This document shows, piece after piece, positions 7,762 through 16,168 of a stretch of 36,630 nt of DNA; within the stretch, counting starts at the first letter, position 1; each line of letters starts with the position of its first letter. A program made the position numbers and the translations under genes. The DNA is from Campylobacterota bacterium. GTDB taxonomy: Bacteria > Bdellovibrionota > Bacteriovoracia > Bacteriovoracales > Bacteriovoracaceae. Under the pieces are notes generated by a model. The model saw nothing but the letters and a program-made list of their open reading frames with translations. It was not told where the DNA came from and did no database searches. The stretch is from assembly GCA_003650125.1 (NCBI GenBank), contig QNFX01000022.1, positions 1 to 36,630 on the forward strand. The letters are read 5' to 3'.

Positions 7762-10629
7762 CTAACGGATGATATCATTTTGCGATTTCATAAGTCTATC
7801 TTGAGAGATATTTTCGTACCTATTAGAAATAATTTTAAAGAGTCCTTGAGCAGCTTTAGGAGCAATATCTTTTTTTGAGGCAGGGGATCTATCAAAGCCC
7901 ATGGAACCATCTCCACTAGCAATCTGATCAAGACTTCCACCACCTTGTCCTCTTTTTAGGCCTGCTCTAAAGCCAGGGCCCGAATAAGATCTTGCTCCTG
8001 ATCCTCCTTCTAGGGCCACACCTTCTGCTGCAGACTCTTCTTCTTCAGATCCTTCTTCTGTACCGGTATCACCAATGTCACCACCTTGGGCGAGTTCCGC
8101 AGAGGTGTCTAATCCTCCACCAATGGCATCTGCTTTTCGAGTGGATGTAATTTTAGGAGTATCTTGGCCGCCGATGTCTTGTTCTCCTTGAGCATCATCA
8201 AAAAAGTCTGATGGGATGCCTTCAGAACCACTAAGATCACTGGCAATGGAGGCAATAGCAGCATTGGTAGCAGCATCGGCCTTTAATATTCCAGAGGTAG
8301 ATGCTCCTGCTGGAGGTGTTGTATCTACTGCTGCAGAATAAAATCCATTCGATCTATTGCTAAAATCTTTACAGATTTGTTCCTCTGGAGATATTTGGCA
8401 AATAGAGGCAAGCAAATCTTCTTCTGATTGTGATAGTAAATCTAAAGTGGGATCTGGTACTGGAAGCCCATCAATTAAGGATTGTATTTTTGCCGATTGC
8501 TGTCTAAGCATCATTCCTTTCATTAAATTGCTGGCCGCCTCAAGTCCGGTTTGCACCATTTGCATTTTAAGTTGCATCAAACTATTAGTGTTTAAAATTA
8601 GCTGGGTTCCCCCACTAATTGTGTCTACACAGGCATCTGTACTAGAACCCATCATCATACCCATCATTTCTCCGCCTGCGGCCATTCCACCCATCATGCC
8701 CATTCCACCACCGCCAAAGCCACTATCATAACTACTACCGCCGTAACTACTACCGCCGTAACCACCATCCATTCCACCGCCCATCATGCCACCGCCGCCC
8801 ATACCGCCGCCCATCATACCGCCACCTTGTGGAGGTTGAGGCCTGGATTGAGCATCCATCTGTGCATTTTGCATAAATACTTGGTCACAATTTGCGTATC
8901 TTGCCTGATCGATCATTCCTTCAGTGTCACCTTCATTACCACTCATACCCATCATACCGCCGCCCATACCGCCGCCGTACATGTCCATACCACCACCGTA
9001 TCCGCCCATGCCGCCGCCCATACCGCCGCCGTACATGTCCATACCGCCACCGTAGCCACCACCACCCATCATATCCATGCCTCCCATTCCACCCATTGGA
9101 GGCATTGGACAAGAGGCCATGACCTCATCTTCTTTATTAAAGTCTTCCAATAAGTTTTTGATATCAATTTTTTTGGCATAGGGTTCGAAGGCCTGAATAT
9201 AGCTTTTAAACCACTGAAGATACTTTTGATAATTTTCTTCTTGAGGATCCTTTGGCATTTTAGGCTGACAATCTTTTGCTAATTTTTCTCTGGTAGGCCA
9301 GCTACTATAGCGATGTTGAAGGATGCCGTATTGGGCCCCTAAAAAGAAAGTATTTTGAAAAGCAACGGCGGCCTGGTCATCTACACCGGCCTTTTGCATT
9401 TTTAAAGGGAGCATAGGATCTGGTGCCTCGGAGGCCATATCAAGTGCTAAGTCTTCTTGTCTTCCTGTGGCATCCATCTTGTATTTTATAGATTGAGCGG
9501 TCTCCATAAGTTTTTTAGCGATAAAGAATCCATCCCAAAATTTAACTAGTTTTCGACAGGAAGGATAATCTTGAGTTTCTGCCCCTCGACTTACACAACT
9601 TATTTTTCTGTCCATAGTCATTTTGGGAGTTATGGTTAAAGTGTCCTCTGCAGAGTTATAATCAACAGAGGAAGTAAGGGGAACTAGAGCAGTACATTTT
9701 TTTAATATTTTCTTTTTCCCTTTTCCTCTAGCTATTCCTTTTCGTACCCATTTCTTAACTGCGAGTAATTTATTTTTCCCATCTTCTTGGGGATTACCAG
9801 TTTCATATTTTTCTTCTGGAGGGGGACCTCCATCCATGCCACCGCCGCCGTAGCCACCATCGCCGCCGCCGCCGTAGCCACCATCGCCGCCGCCGCCGTA
9901 ACCACCGCCGCCGCCGTAACCACCGCCGCCGTAACCACCGCCACCGCCACCGCCATCGAAGCTGTCACCACTATTATCTTTTCCCTTGTAATCGAGAGCA
10001 CGTATTTCTTTTTCGGTTAAGCGAAAGTTTTCTAATTTTTGTTCAATTGATTTGGCAAGTGACCACCAGGATTCATTCCACATATCTTCTTTGGGGGACT
10101 CAGCATACTTACCAACTATTTGATCCCATTCCATTTTGGCCTGTTGTTGACAGAGAATAAAGGTTGAAGTTCCTAGAAACTTAACTGCTGCAGTTCCCTC
10201 AAAGGACTGAGTGGTATCACTAGTGAAGGGAATGGGGGGGACTTCAGGAAGGAGTCCACTAGAGCCTGCCATAAATTTTTCTTTGGCATCTTCAGTACCT
10301 TTTGCTTTCACAGCTTCTTTTGCCATGGAGTCTTTTTGGGCACTAGATTTATCAGTGGGACTTTCAGTCCCTTGGGCCTTTTTATCTACAGGCCCATCTA
10401 AGTTAGTATCCCAACTAGCACCTCCGCCGTCTTGTTGTCTTTTTCCACCAGAAGGTGGACTATCCCAATCGCCATCATCATCTCCCCAACTGTTATCGTC
10501 CCAACCGTTGCTTGCCAGTCCACAAGAGATTGATTTTCCCACTTTGTCGGTACAATTTTGCAAGGAATTTCCCATCAGGGGGAGGGAAAGGAAAAAAAGA
10601 ATAACTAAATAATTTTTGTTTTTACCCAT
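7762..10629 (-). CDS. large secreted Gly/Met/Tyr-rich repeat protein, unknown function
   Basis: The 955-residue product starts with a signal peptide (about 1-23). An acidic Trp-Asp-Gly region (about 42-60) and a Lys/Ser/Ala linker follow. Three low-complexity blocks alternate with ordinary helical sequence. Block one, near 225-270, is YGGGGDGG-type. Block two, near 515-570, has an 18-residue unit of the form YGGGMDMYGGGMGGGMGG. Block three, near 600-665, is rich in GGGMM and GGSSY. About twelve cysteines are spread over the non-repetitive parts. The C-terminal third is acidic, then Gly/Ser-rich, and ends in a basic helical tail. I do not recognise a family. Export is clear; a surface, matrix or adhesive role is a guess. 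On the minus strand a TATAAT hexamer lies upstream (10651-10656) without a good -35. gloA follows with no gap. Confidence 0.85.
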   Translation of the reverse strand: MGKNKNYLVILFFLSLPLMGNSLQNCTDKVGKSISCGLASNGWDDNSWGDDDGDWDSPPSGGKRQQDGGGASWDTNLDGPVDKKAQGTESPTDKSSAQKDSMAKEAVKAKGTEDAKEKFMAGSSGLLPEVPPIPFTSDTTQSFEGTAAVKFLGTSTFILCQQQAKMEWDQIVGKYAESPKEDMWNESWWSLAKSIEQKLENFRLTEKEIRALDYKGKDNSGDSFDGGGGGGGYGGGGYGGGGGYGGGGDGGYGGGGDGGYGGGGMDGGPPPEEKYETGNPQEDGKNKLLAVKKWVRKGIARGKGKKKILKKCTALVPLTSSVDYNSAEDTLTITPKMTMDRKISCVSRGAETQDYPSCRKLVKFWDGFFIAKKLMETAQSIKYKMDATGRQEDLALDMASEAPDPMLPLKMQKAGVDDQAAVAFQNTFFLGAQYGILQHRYSSWPTREKLAKDCQPKMPKDPQEENYQKYLQWFKSYIQAFEPYAKKIDIKNLLEDFNKEDEVMASCPMPPMGGMGGMDMMGGGGYGGGMDMYGGGMGGGMGGYGGGMDMYGGGMGGGMMGMSGNEGDTEGMIDQARYANCDQVFMQNAQMDAQSRPQPPQGGGMMGGGMGGGGMMGGGMDGGYGGSSYGGSSYDSGFGGGGMGMMGGMAAGGEMMGMMMGSSTDACVDTISGGTQLILNTNSLMQLKMQMVQTGLEAASNLMKGMMLRQQSAKIQSLIDGLPVPDPTLDLLSQSEEDLLASICQISPEEQICKDFSNRSNGFYSAAVDTTPPAGASTSGILKADAATNAAIASIASDLSGSEGIPSDFFDDAQGEQDIGGQDTPKITSTRKADAIGGGLDTSAELAQGGDIGDTGTEEGSEEEESAAEGVALEGGSGARSYSGPGFRAGLKRGQGGGSLDQIASGDGSMGFDRSPASKKDIAPKAAQGLFKIISNRYENISQDRLMKSQNDIIR
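8957..9064. repeat. two tandem 54-bp repeats inside the Gly/Met-rich CDS
   Basis: Copies at 8957-9010 and 9011-9064 differ at only a few third positions. Each encodes 18 residues (Tyr, Met, Asp in a Gly background). The 54-bp in-frame unit makes this site prone to length change by slippage without a frameshift. Confidence 0.8.
9841..9955. repeat. decaying 24-bp tandem repeats encoding YGGGGDGG units
   Basis: The word GCCGTA recurs at 9847, 9871, 9895, 9913 and 9928, a period of 24, 24, 18 and 15 bases. All steps are multiples of three, so the array expands or contracts in frame. Local GC content is far above that of the neighbourhood because of Gly codons. Confidence 0.75.
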
Positions 10630-10710
10630 GATACTTACGACCCTTGTTTTATTATACAGCTTCCATTCGTCTAAAGGAGCAAAAACTTGAGGCTTAAAGT
10701 ATAGGAATTC

Positions 10711-11409
10711 TTACGATATTGATTGAGTTCCCCAAGGATTTGGAGAAATTTTAAGAAAATAATTTTGATATAGAATAAGTGCTTTTTCTTGCAGTATACT
10801 TCTGAGTTCTAGGTCTGATTCGAGTAAGTTTTGGAGGTAGATTTCAGAGGTATAAGATGCAATAAATTTTGTTGAGGAAGGTCCATGTCCGATATGCCAG
10901 GGTTCAGGAAGAACACCGCCTCTATCTTTAAGATAGGGGCAGAAAAAATTAAAATCTTGAAGATTTTCTCGTAGCCAACTTCCAAAAGAGAATAATACTC
11001 CTCCGGGAGCAAATTCTTGTGGCGTTAATTGTAGCTTATAGTCACGGGGAAGAGATTTTAAACAATAGATATCAAAATCTGTTCCCCAGTGGTGTCGGCT
11101 GGCCCCGGGGAGTGCTGACCAATTAAGGATTTTTAAGACGAGATCATACGGTTTTAATTTTTCTGGGGAAATGGGATTAGAATCTCGATCTAGAACTGGT
11201 CGCTTCCCCAAGACCTTATCATTCCAAATGACTTTTTGTCTTTCGTAGTTTCTAAAGCCACTCGCAATTTGTAAATCGAACCCATTTTTCCAGGCCCTTT
11301 TTTTTAGATTGATTAAATCTATTTCTGCTGGGGGATAGATGAAAAAACCTAGCTTATCGCTCCAAGTCAAATGATCTTTTGTTCTGCCAGTTAATTGATC
11401 AAAATTCAT
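10711..11409 (-). CDS. M15 family D-alanyl-D-alanine carboxypeptidase (VanY-like)
   Basis: The zinc ligands of the LAS/M15 peptidases are present: SRHHWGTDFD at 104-113 (H106 and D113) and EPWHIGH at 169-175 (H172). The substrate-binding SGFR motif is at 50-53. These enzymes trim D-Ala from peptidoglycan stem peptides. No signal peptide or membrane segment is evident at the N-terminus, which is unusual for a wall enzyme. Either it acts in the cytoplasm on recycled peptides or it is exported by another route. At 232 residues it is a catalytic domain alone. It is divergent from korA, sharing the 149-bp regulatory gap, and lies upstream of the Gly-rich gene. Confidence 0.85.
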   Translation of the reverse strand: MNFDQLTGRTKDHLTWSDKLGFFIYPPAEIDLINLKKRAWKNGFDLQIASGFRNYERQKVIWNDKVLGKRPVLDRDSNPISPEKLKPYDLVLKILNWSALPGASRHHWGTDFDIYCLKSLPRDYKLQLTPQEFAPGGVLFSFGSWLRENLQDFNFFCPYLKDRGGVLPEPWHIGHGPSSTKFIASYTSEIYLQNLLESDLELRSILQEKALILYQNYFLKISPNPWGTQSIS

Positions 11410-11432
11410 AAAATAACTTCCTTAATTATATA

Positions 11433-11478
11433 AAATAATTTATACCTTCCTACGTTACAAGGAAATAATTTACACCTC
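11433..11478. repeat. pair of 16-bp direct repeats 30 bp apart in the korA upstream region
   Basis: AAATAATTTATACCTT (11433-11448) and AAATAATTTACACCTC (11463-11478) match at 14 of 16 positions and start exactly 30 bp apart, about three helical turns. Between them TTCCT (11447-11451) and AGGAA (11460-11464) form an inverted repeat. The arrangement looks like tandem regulator sites between divergent genes. Confidence 0.5.
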
Positions 11479-11483
11479 TTGCC

Positions 11484-11497
11484 TGCATTGCAATGCA
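11484..11497. promoter_or_regulatory. 14-bp perfect palindrome, probable operator
   Basis: TGCATTGCAATGCA equals its own reverse complement. It overlaps the -35 hexamer of the korA promoter, which is the classic position for repression by a dimeric regulator. The regulator is not identified. Confidence 0.55.
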
Positions 11498-11517
11498 AGG
11501 GGGATTAGTGATATAAG
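11488..11517 (+). promoter_or_regulatory. korAB promoter
   Basis: TTGCAA (11488-11493), an 18-base spacer and TATAAG (11512-11517) place the transcription start near 11524, giving a leader of about 35 nt. The leader has a 6-bp inverted repeat (TTAAAG / CTTTAA, 11518-11536) and AAGGAA before the ATG. Confidence 0.5.
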
Positions 11518-11558
11518 TTAAAGATATTTTCTTTAATCCAATAAGGAACACAATCTCC

Positions 11559-13391
11559 ATGAATGAATTACAAAGTGTTGTCATCAGATTTTCGGGGGAT
11601 TCCGGGGACGGAATGCAGCTCACTGGAACACAGTTTTCTAATACTTCAGCGTTAATGGGAAATGATATATCAACTTTCCCTGATTTTCCTGCAGAGATTA
11701 GGGCACCCCAGGGAACCATTGCCGGAGTCTCGGGATTTCAAGTTCATATTGGCGCTTCTGAAATTAATACTCCTGGTGATGAGCCAGATGTTTTAGTTGC
11801 TATGAACCCTGCGGCCTTAAAAGCAAATGTTGGGATGTTGAAAAAGGGCGGAACTATCATCGCCAATATCGATACCTTTACTGATAAAAATTATAAAAAA
11901 TGTGGCTACAAGGGGAATCCTCTCGGAGCAGAAGAGCTCAAAGGTTACAAGGTTATTGAGGCGAAAATCACCTCACAAACTCTTGAGGCCTTAAAAGATT
12001 TTGATATGGATGCCAAGGCCAAGGCCAGGTGTAAAAATTTCTACGCACTGGGGATGACCTATTTTATGTTTGGTAGAGAACTTGAACCCACGATTAGATG
12101 GGTTCAAGAGAAGTTTGCCAAAAAACCTATTCTCATCGATGCCAACGTAGCGGCCTTAAAGGCGGGAAGAAATTACGCTGATACCCTGGAAGAGACAATT
12201 ATTCCCTATAAAGTCCCACCGGCCAAAATTGCAGCTGGAACCTATAGGCAAATAAACGGAAATACAGGAGTTGCCTGGGGATTTATTCAGGCAGCAGAAT
12301 CAGCTGGTTTAAACCTTTACCTTGGAAGTTACCCAATTACTCCAGCGACAGATATTTTACATGAACTGGCCAAGCAAAAAAACTTCAACGTAAAAACCTT
12401 TCAAGCAGAAGATGAAATTGCCGGAATCTGTTCTTCTATTGGCGCCGCTTTTGGTGGGGCCTTGGCCATAACTACTAGTTCAGGACCTGGAATTGCCCTT
12501 AAGGGAGAGGCCATGGGTCTGGCAGTAATGTATGAACTGCCTCTAGTTGTAGTTAACGTGCAAAGAGGTGGCCCTTCAACTGGGTTACCAACTAAAACAG
12601 AGCAATCAGATTTATTCCAGGCCTTCTATGGTCGAAATGGTGAATCCCCGATGATAATTCTAGCGGCATCAAGACCCAATGACTGTTTTCAAATGGCCTT
12701 TGAGGCCTCCAGACTATCGCTTGAAATGATGACTCCAGTAGTTCTTCTAACTGATGGCTATATCGCCAACGGAACTGAGCCTTGGAAATTACCAGATCTT
12801 AAAAAAGAATATCCAAAAATTAAAACCAAGCGCTTTGAAAAATCTCCAAAAGAAGGGGAGGAATTCCTCGCCTATGCCAGAGATAAACTTCTAGTAAGAC
12901 GTTGGGCCATTCCAGGAACCCCGGGACTTGAACATCGAATTGGGGGATTGGAAAAAGAAATGGGAACAGGGAACGTAAGTTATGACCCCAAGAACCATGA
13001 AGATATGTGCCATATCCGAGCTAAAAAAGTTGAAAATGCTGCTGAAATCATTCCACTGCAAGAAATTGAAGGAAAGCAAACTGGAGATCTACTAGTAGTC
13101 TCTTGGGGTGGCACTTACGGGGCCACGCATATGGCGGTTAAAAAAATGCAGGAAGAGGGAAAGAGTGTCTCCCTTATGCATTTAAAATATTTAAACCCTA
13201 TGCCAAAAAATGTTGAAAAGATTCTAAAAGGATTTAAGAAGGTCCTTGTTTGTGAGTTAAACTTAGGTCAGATGAAAGATATATTAAATGCTAAGTTTAA
13301 TATTGGCGCCTCGGGATATAATAAAGTTCAAGGTCTTCCCTTTAAAATTTCTGAACTTTATGAGGCCTTTGAAAAAGAATTAAAAGAGTAA
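11559..13391 (+). CDS. korA: 2-oxoglutarate/2-oxoacid:ferredoxin oxidoreductase, fused gamma-alpha subunit
   Basis: The 610-residue protein is the usual gamma-alpha fusion. Residues 1-190 are the gamma-type domain (RFSGDSGDGMQLTG at the start), and about 215-610 is the alpha pyrimidine-binding part. GSYPITPATDI, QAEDEIAGICSSIGAAFGG and TSSGPGI are classic alpha-subunit motifs. With the beta subunit it oxidatively decarboxylates a 2-oxoacid, most likely 2-oxoglutarate, to the acyl-CoA while reducing ferredoxin. Thus it can replace the lipoamide-dependent dehydrogenase in the TCA cycle. korB follows after 15 bases. No separate delta ferredoxin subunit is present. The upstream region holds a promoter with a palindromic operator. 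The choice of 2-oxoglutarate over other 2-oxoacids is family-based inference. Confidence 0.92.
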   Translation: MNELQSVVIRFSGDSGDGMQLTGTQFSNTSALMGNDISTFPDFPAEIRAPQGTIAGVSGFQVHIGASEINTPGDEPDVLVAMNPAALKANVGMLKKGGTIIANIDTFTDKNYKKCGYKGNPLGAEELKGYKVIEAKITSQTLEALKDFDMDAKAKARCKNFYALGMTYFMFGRELEPTIRWVQEKFAKKPILIDANVAALKAGRNYADTLEETIIPYKVPPAKIAAGTYRQINGNTGVAWGFIQAAESAGLNLYLGSYPITPATDILHELAKQKNFNVKTFQAEDEIAGICSSIGAAFGGALAITTSSGPGIALKGEAMGLAVMYELPLVVVNVQRGGPSTGLPTKTEQSDLFQAFYGRNGESPMIILAASRPNDCFQMAFEASRLSLEMMTPVVLLTDGYIANGTEPWKLPDLKKEYPKIKTKRFEKSPKEGEEFLAYARDKLLVRRWAIPGTPGLEHRIGGLEKEMGTGNVSYDPKNHEDMCHIRAKKVENAAEIIPLQEIEGKQTGDLLVVSWGGTYGATHMAVKKMQEEGKSVSLMHLKYLNPMPKNVEKILKGFKKVLVCELNLGQMKDILNAKFNIGASGYNKVQGLPFKISELYEAFEKELKE

Positions 13392-13406
13392 TTTTTAGGA
13401 GTAAAC

Positions 13407-14417
13407 ATGACCGAGATGCCAACTTATAAGAAAAAAGATTTCGTCAGTGACCAGGAAGTTAAATGGTGTCCGGGTTGTGGAGACTATGCCATCCTCTCCT
13501 CAGTTCAATTGGCCATGACCAAAATTGGAAAAGATAAAAAAGATATTGTCTTTATTTCAGGGATCGGCTGTTCCTCACGTTTTCCCTATTATATGGATAC
13601 CTACGGAATGCACACTATCCACGGAAGAGCTCCTGGCTTTGCCACGGGCCTAAAGCTTGCTAATCCTAATCTTGAAGTTTGGTTGGTAACTGGTGATGGC
13701 GATGGCCTTTCCATTGGTGGAAACCATTTGATTCATATTCTAAGGCGAAACATAAATGTAAATATTATTTTATTTAATAATGAAATTTATGGGCTTACCA
13801 AAGGACAGTATTCCCCAACTTCTGAACCAGGACTGGTAACAAAGTCGAGCCCCTATGGATCAATTGATCGTCCTTTTTCTATCGCTTCTTTGGCCATTGG
13901 TGCAGGAGTTACTTTCTTTGCCAAAACAATTGATACCGATCCTAAGCATATGATTGAAGTCTTTCAAAAGGCCTCTGAACATAAAGGGACTTCGATGATT
14001 GAAGTCTATCAAAACTGCGTTATCTTCAATGATAAAGTTCACGATGAATACACCAATAGGATGAAAAGAGATGATACAACTTTAAGACTTGAAGATGGCA
14101 AACCCATGATCTTTGGCAAAGAAAAAAATAAAGGGATTCACTGGGGGGGAGATAAGCCAGAAGTGGTTACCATCGGTGAAAATGGAATATCTGAAAGTGA
14201 TCTTATGGTCCATGATGAAAAGGATATTTTTAAGGCCCATATGTATTCGGCCTTTCATCACCCTGAATTTCCCGTTCCTCTAGGGGTTTTAAGACAAGTT
14301 GAGCGTCCTGTTTATGAGGAAAGTGTGGTTAATCAAATAAATCAAGTAGTCGAAAAGAAAGGCCCTGGGGATATGTCTAAACTTCTCAAATCCGGAGAGA
14401 CTTGGGAAGTTAAGTAG
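13407..14417 (+). CDS. korB: 2-oxoglutarate/2-oxoacid:ferredoxin oxidoreductase, beta subunit
   Basis: A 336-residue TPP-binding beta subunit. Cys ligands for a [4Fe-4S] cluster appear in WCPGCG (C21, C24) and GIGCSSR, with a later Cys in YQNCVIF. The TPP/Mg motif is GDGDGLSIGGNH followed by ILFNNEIYGLTKGQYSPTS, typical of the KorB/OorB group. It pairs with the fused KorA just upstream. AGGAG precedes the ATG at 13407. The gene ends 20 bp from a convergent TPP-enzyme gene and no intrinsic terminator is obvious between them. Length is slightly above the family norm because of a C-terminal extension that includes the beta subunit's usual E-R-P-V segment. Confidence 0.93.
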   Translation: MTEMPTYKKKDFVSDQEVKWCPGCGDYAILSSVQLAMTKIGKDKKDIVFISGIGCSSRFPYYMDTYGMHTIHGRAPGFATGLKLANPNLEVWLVTGDGDGLSIGGNHLIHILRRNINVNIILFNNEIYGLTKGQYSPTSEPGLVTKSSPYGSIDRPFSIASLAIGAGVTFFAKTIDTDPKHMIEVFQKASEHKGTSMIEVYQNCVIFNDKVHDEYTNRMKRDDTTLRLEDGKPMIFGKEKNKGIHWGGDKPEVVTIGENGISESDLMVHDEKDIFKAHMYSAFHHPEFPVPLGVLRQVERPVYEESVVNQINQVVEKKGPGDMSKLLKSGETWEVK

Positions 14418-14437
14418 CCCCCCACCCTGATTTTTTC

Positions 14438-16168
14438 TTAGCCTAAAGTATGTCTTTTTATAGCACGACCAATGATTCTCACTTTATCTTTTAGAGCAAA
14501 TCGTTGGAGGTTAGTCTTAATAACTCCTTCAGAAAATTTGGTCTTTTTAGAGTAGTCAATTTTTACATCTACAAATACAGGTCTTCCTGCTTTCGCAAGT
14601 TCTAAGGCCTTCATCATAGATTCATCAATATCAAAATCATTGTTCATTTCGACAAAATGAGATCCAGTGGCATCTGCAATACCTTTAACTTTCATCTCAC
14701 CAAGCACCGTACAGGTCTTTCTATTGAGAGGAATTTTTTGAAAGATAGATATTTGTCCAAGCTCTCCATCACTAAAAATAAAATAAATGACTCCTAATCC
14801 CTGATTTGTAGCGGTCATAGCTTCAAGTCCTGTCATAAGAAGGGCACCATCACCGACAATCCCCACAACTTGTTTCTCAGGATTTGAAAGTTTGGCAGCA
14901 TTAGTAGCGGGAATACAATATCCCATGCAGTTAAAATCGCTAGGGGAGATAAAGCTCCCTGGTTTATAAATAGGCATTAGTTCCATGGTTAAAAAGGTAT
15001 GATTCCCATCATCCGCAACTACAATAGCATCATCATCGAGATGTTCTCTTAAACTTTTAAAAAAGTATCCAGGAGAAACCAATTTATCATTTTTATTTTT
15101 GGTCCAAGAATTAAAGTATTCTTTTTTAAGCTTGGCGATTTTGTTTTTTAATTCATGATTAGAGGTTTTAGTCTCTTTCTCTTTTAATTTAGCGAGAAGT
15201 CTTGGCATAATAACACTTGCATCACCCTGGAGAGTTATCTTGGCCGGATAGTTCTTATTGAAAACTTCCGGGTCGATATCCACATGAATTAAATTTTTTG
15301 GAATATCCATACCATAACTTCCTGTCGCCAGTTCACTAAAGCGAACTCCAACAGCAAGCAGACAATCGCAATCTTTGAAGGCCTCTTGTGCCGCTGGAGA
15401 GGAAGATTTTCCAAAGCCCATGCCCACATGTAGTGGATGACTTGCCGGAAAAACACTTAAACCCTGAAGTGTTGTAGCGGTGGGAGAATTTAAGCAATCG
15501 GCCATTTCGATATTACTTTTAGCGCATTCTTTTGCCCCCCAACCAAGATAGAGTCCGGGTTTTTTAGCATTCATTAAAAGCTCAATAGCTTTATTTAAAT
15601 CGTTTTCACTAAAATGTTGTTCTTTAGTTAAAGGAGTATAATTGGGCATTCCCTCTACTTCGCCATGAAAAAGTTGTAGTTCACCAGGCATTTCAAATAG
15701 TACGGGCCCTGGAAGACCTGAGGTGGCGAGACTGTAAGCTTGATAGGCCATTGGGATAATATCTGAGTGAGTTTTAGGGCGAAAATAGCCTTTAACTAAT
15801 GCTTTGGTCATTACTTCCTGGTTCATGTCGTGAAGTTGATAGGCCTTTCCTGTATCTCTTCTAATACCCCCGGTGATAACTATCATTGGTATTCCATCAA
15901 GCATCGCCTCAGCAATTCCTGAAGCGGCATGAGTTATTCCCGCTGCCGGGACCAAGACACAAACGCCTACTGATTTACCGGTTCTACTTACTCCATCGGC
16001 CATAAAAGATGCCCCAACTTCATGAGTCGTAAGGATAGGTTTTATTTGTTTTGATTTATTTAACTCATCATATATCTCAGTGTTGTGAACACCAGGAATT
16101 CCAAAAGTGAACTCAGTTCCCACTTGCTCTAGAGCGTGAACTAAAAGTGCCCCACCTGACTTTTTCAT
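14438..16168 (-). CDS. acetolactate synthase-like TPP-dependent enzyme, substrate unknown
   Basis: This 576-residue protein has the three-domain layout of the POX/AHAS family. The N-terminal PYR domain carries the activating glutamate E50 in LTTHEVGASFMADG, a central nucleotide-binding-like domain follows, and the C-terminal PP domain has the GDGALLM TPP motif. The usual NN pair ending that motif is replaced by Ser-Asp (FIFSDGELGQI), a conservative metal-ligand variant seen in some family branches. It lacks features that would fix it as IlvB, Gcl or oxalyl-CoA decarboxylase. Its start overlaps the stop of the FAD dehydrogenase by 4 bp, so the two proteins are made together. They may act on successive intermediates of a 2-oxoacid pathway, but the substrate cannot be read from sequence. 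Confidence 0.85.
   Translation of the reverse strand: MKKSGGALLVHALEQVGTEFTFGIPGVHNTEIYDELNKSKQIKPILTTHEVGASFMADGVSRTGKSVGVCVLVPAAGITHAASGIAEAMLDGIPMIVITGGIRRDTGKAYQLHDMNQEVMTKALVKGYFRPKTHSDIIPMAYQAYSLATSGLPGPVLFEMPGELQLFHGEVEGMPNYTPLTKEQHFSENDLNKAIELLMNAKKPGLYLGWGAKECAKSNIEMADCLNSPTATTLQGLSVFPASHPLHVGMGFGKSSSPAAQEAFKDCDCLLAVGVRFSELATGSYGMDIPKNLIHVDIDPEVFNKNYPAKITLQGDASVIMPRLLAKLKEKETKTSNHELKNKIAKLKKEYFNSWTKNKNDKLVSPGYFFKSLREHLDDDAIVVADDGNHTFLTMELMPIYKPGSFISPSDFNCMGYCIPATNAAKLSNPEKQVVGIVGDGALLMTGLEAMTATNQGLGVIYFIFSDGELGQISIFQKIPLNRKTCTVLGEMKVKGIADATGSHFVEMNNDFDIDESMMKALELAKAGRPVFVDVKIDYSKKTKFSEGVIKTNLQRFALKDKVRIIGRAIKRHTLG

Noticed and set aside
8957-9064. CRISPR-like repeats
   Set aside because: The repeats are contiguous, in frame and translated, without unique spacers.
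8827-9153. plus-strand His/Thr-rich open frames opposite the Gly-rich repeats
   Set aside because: They are the complement of Gly/Met codons in a repeat tract; they have no start signals and are shadows of the real gene.
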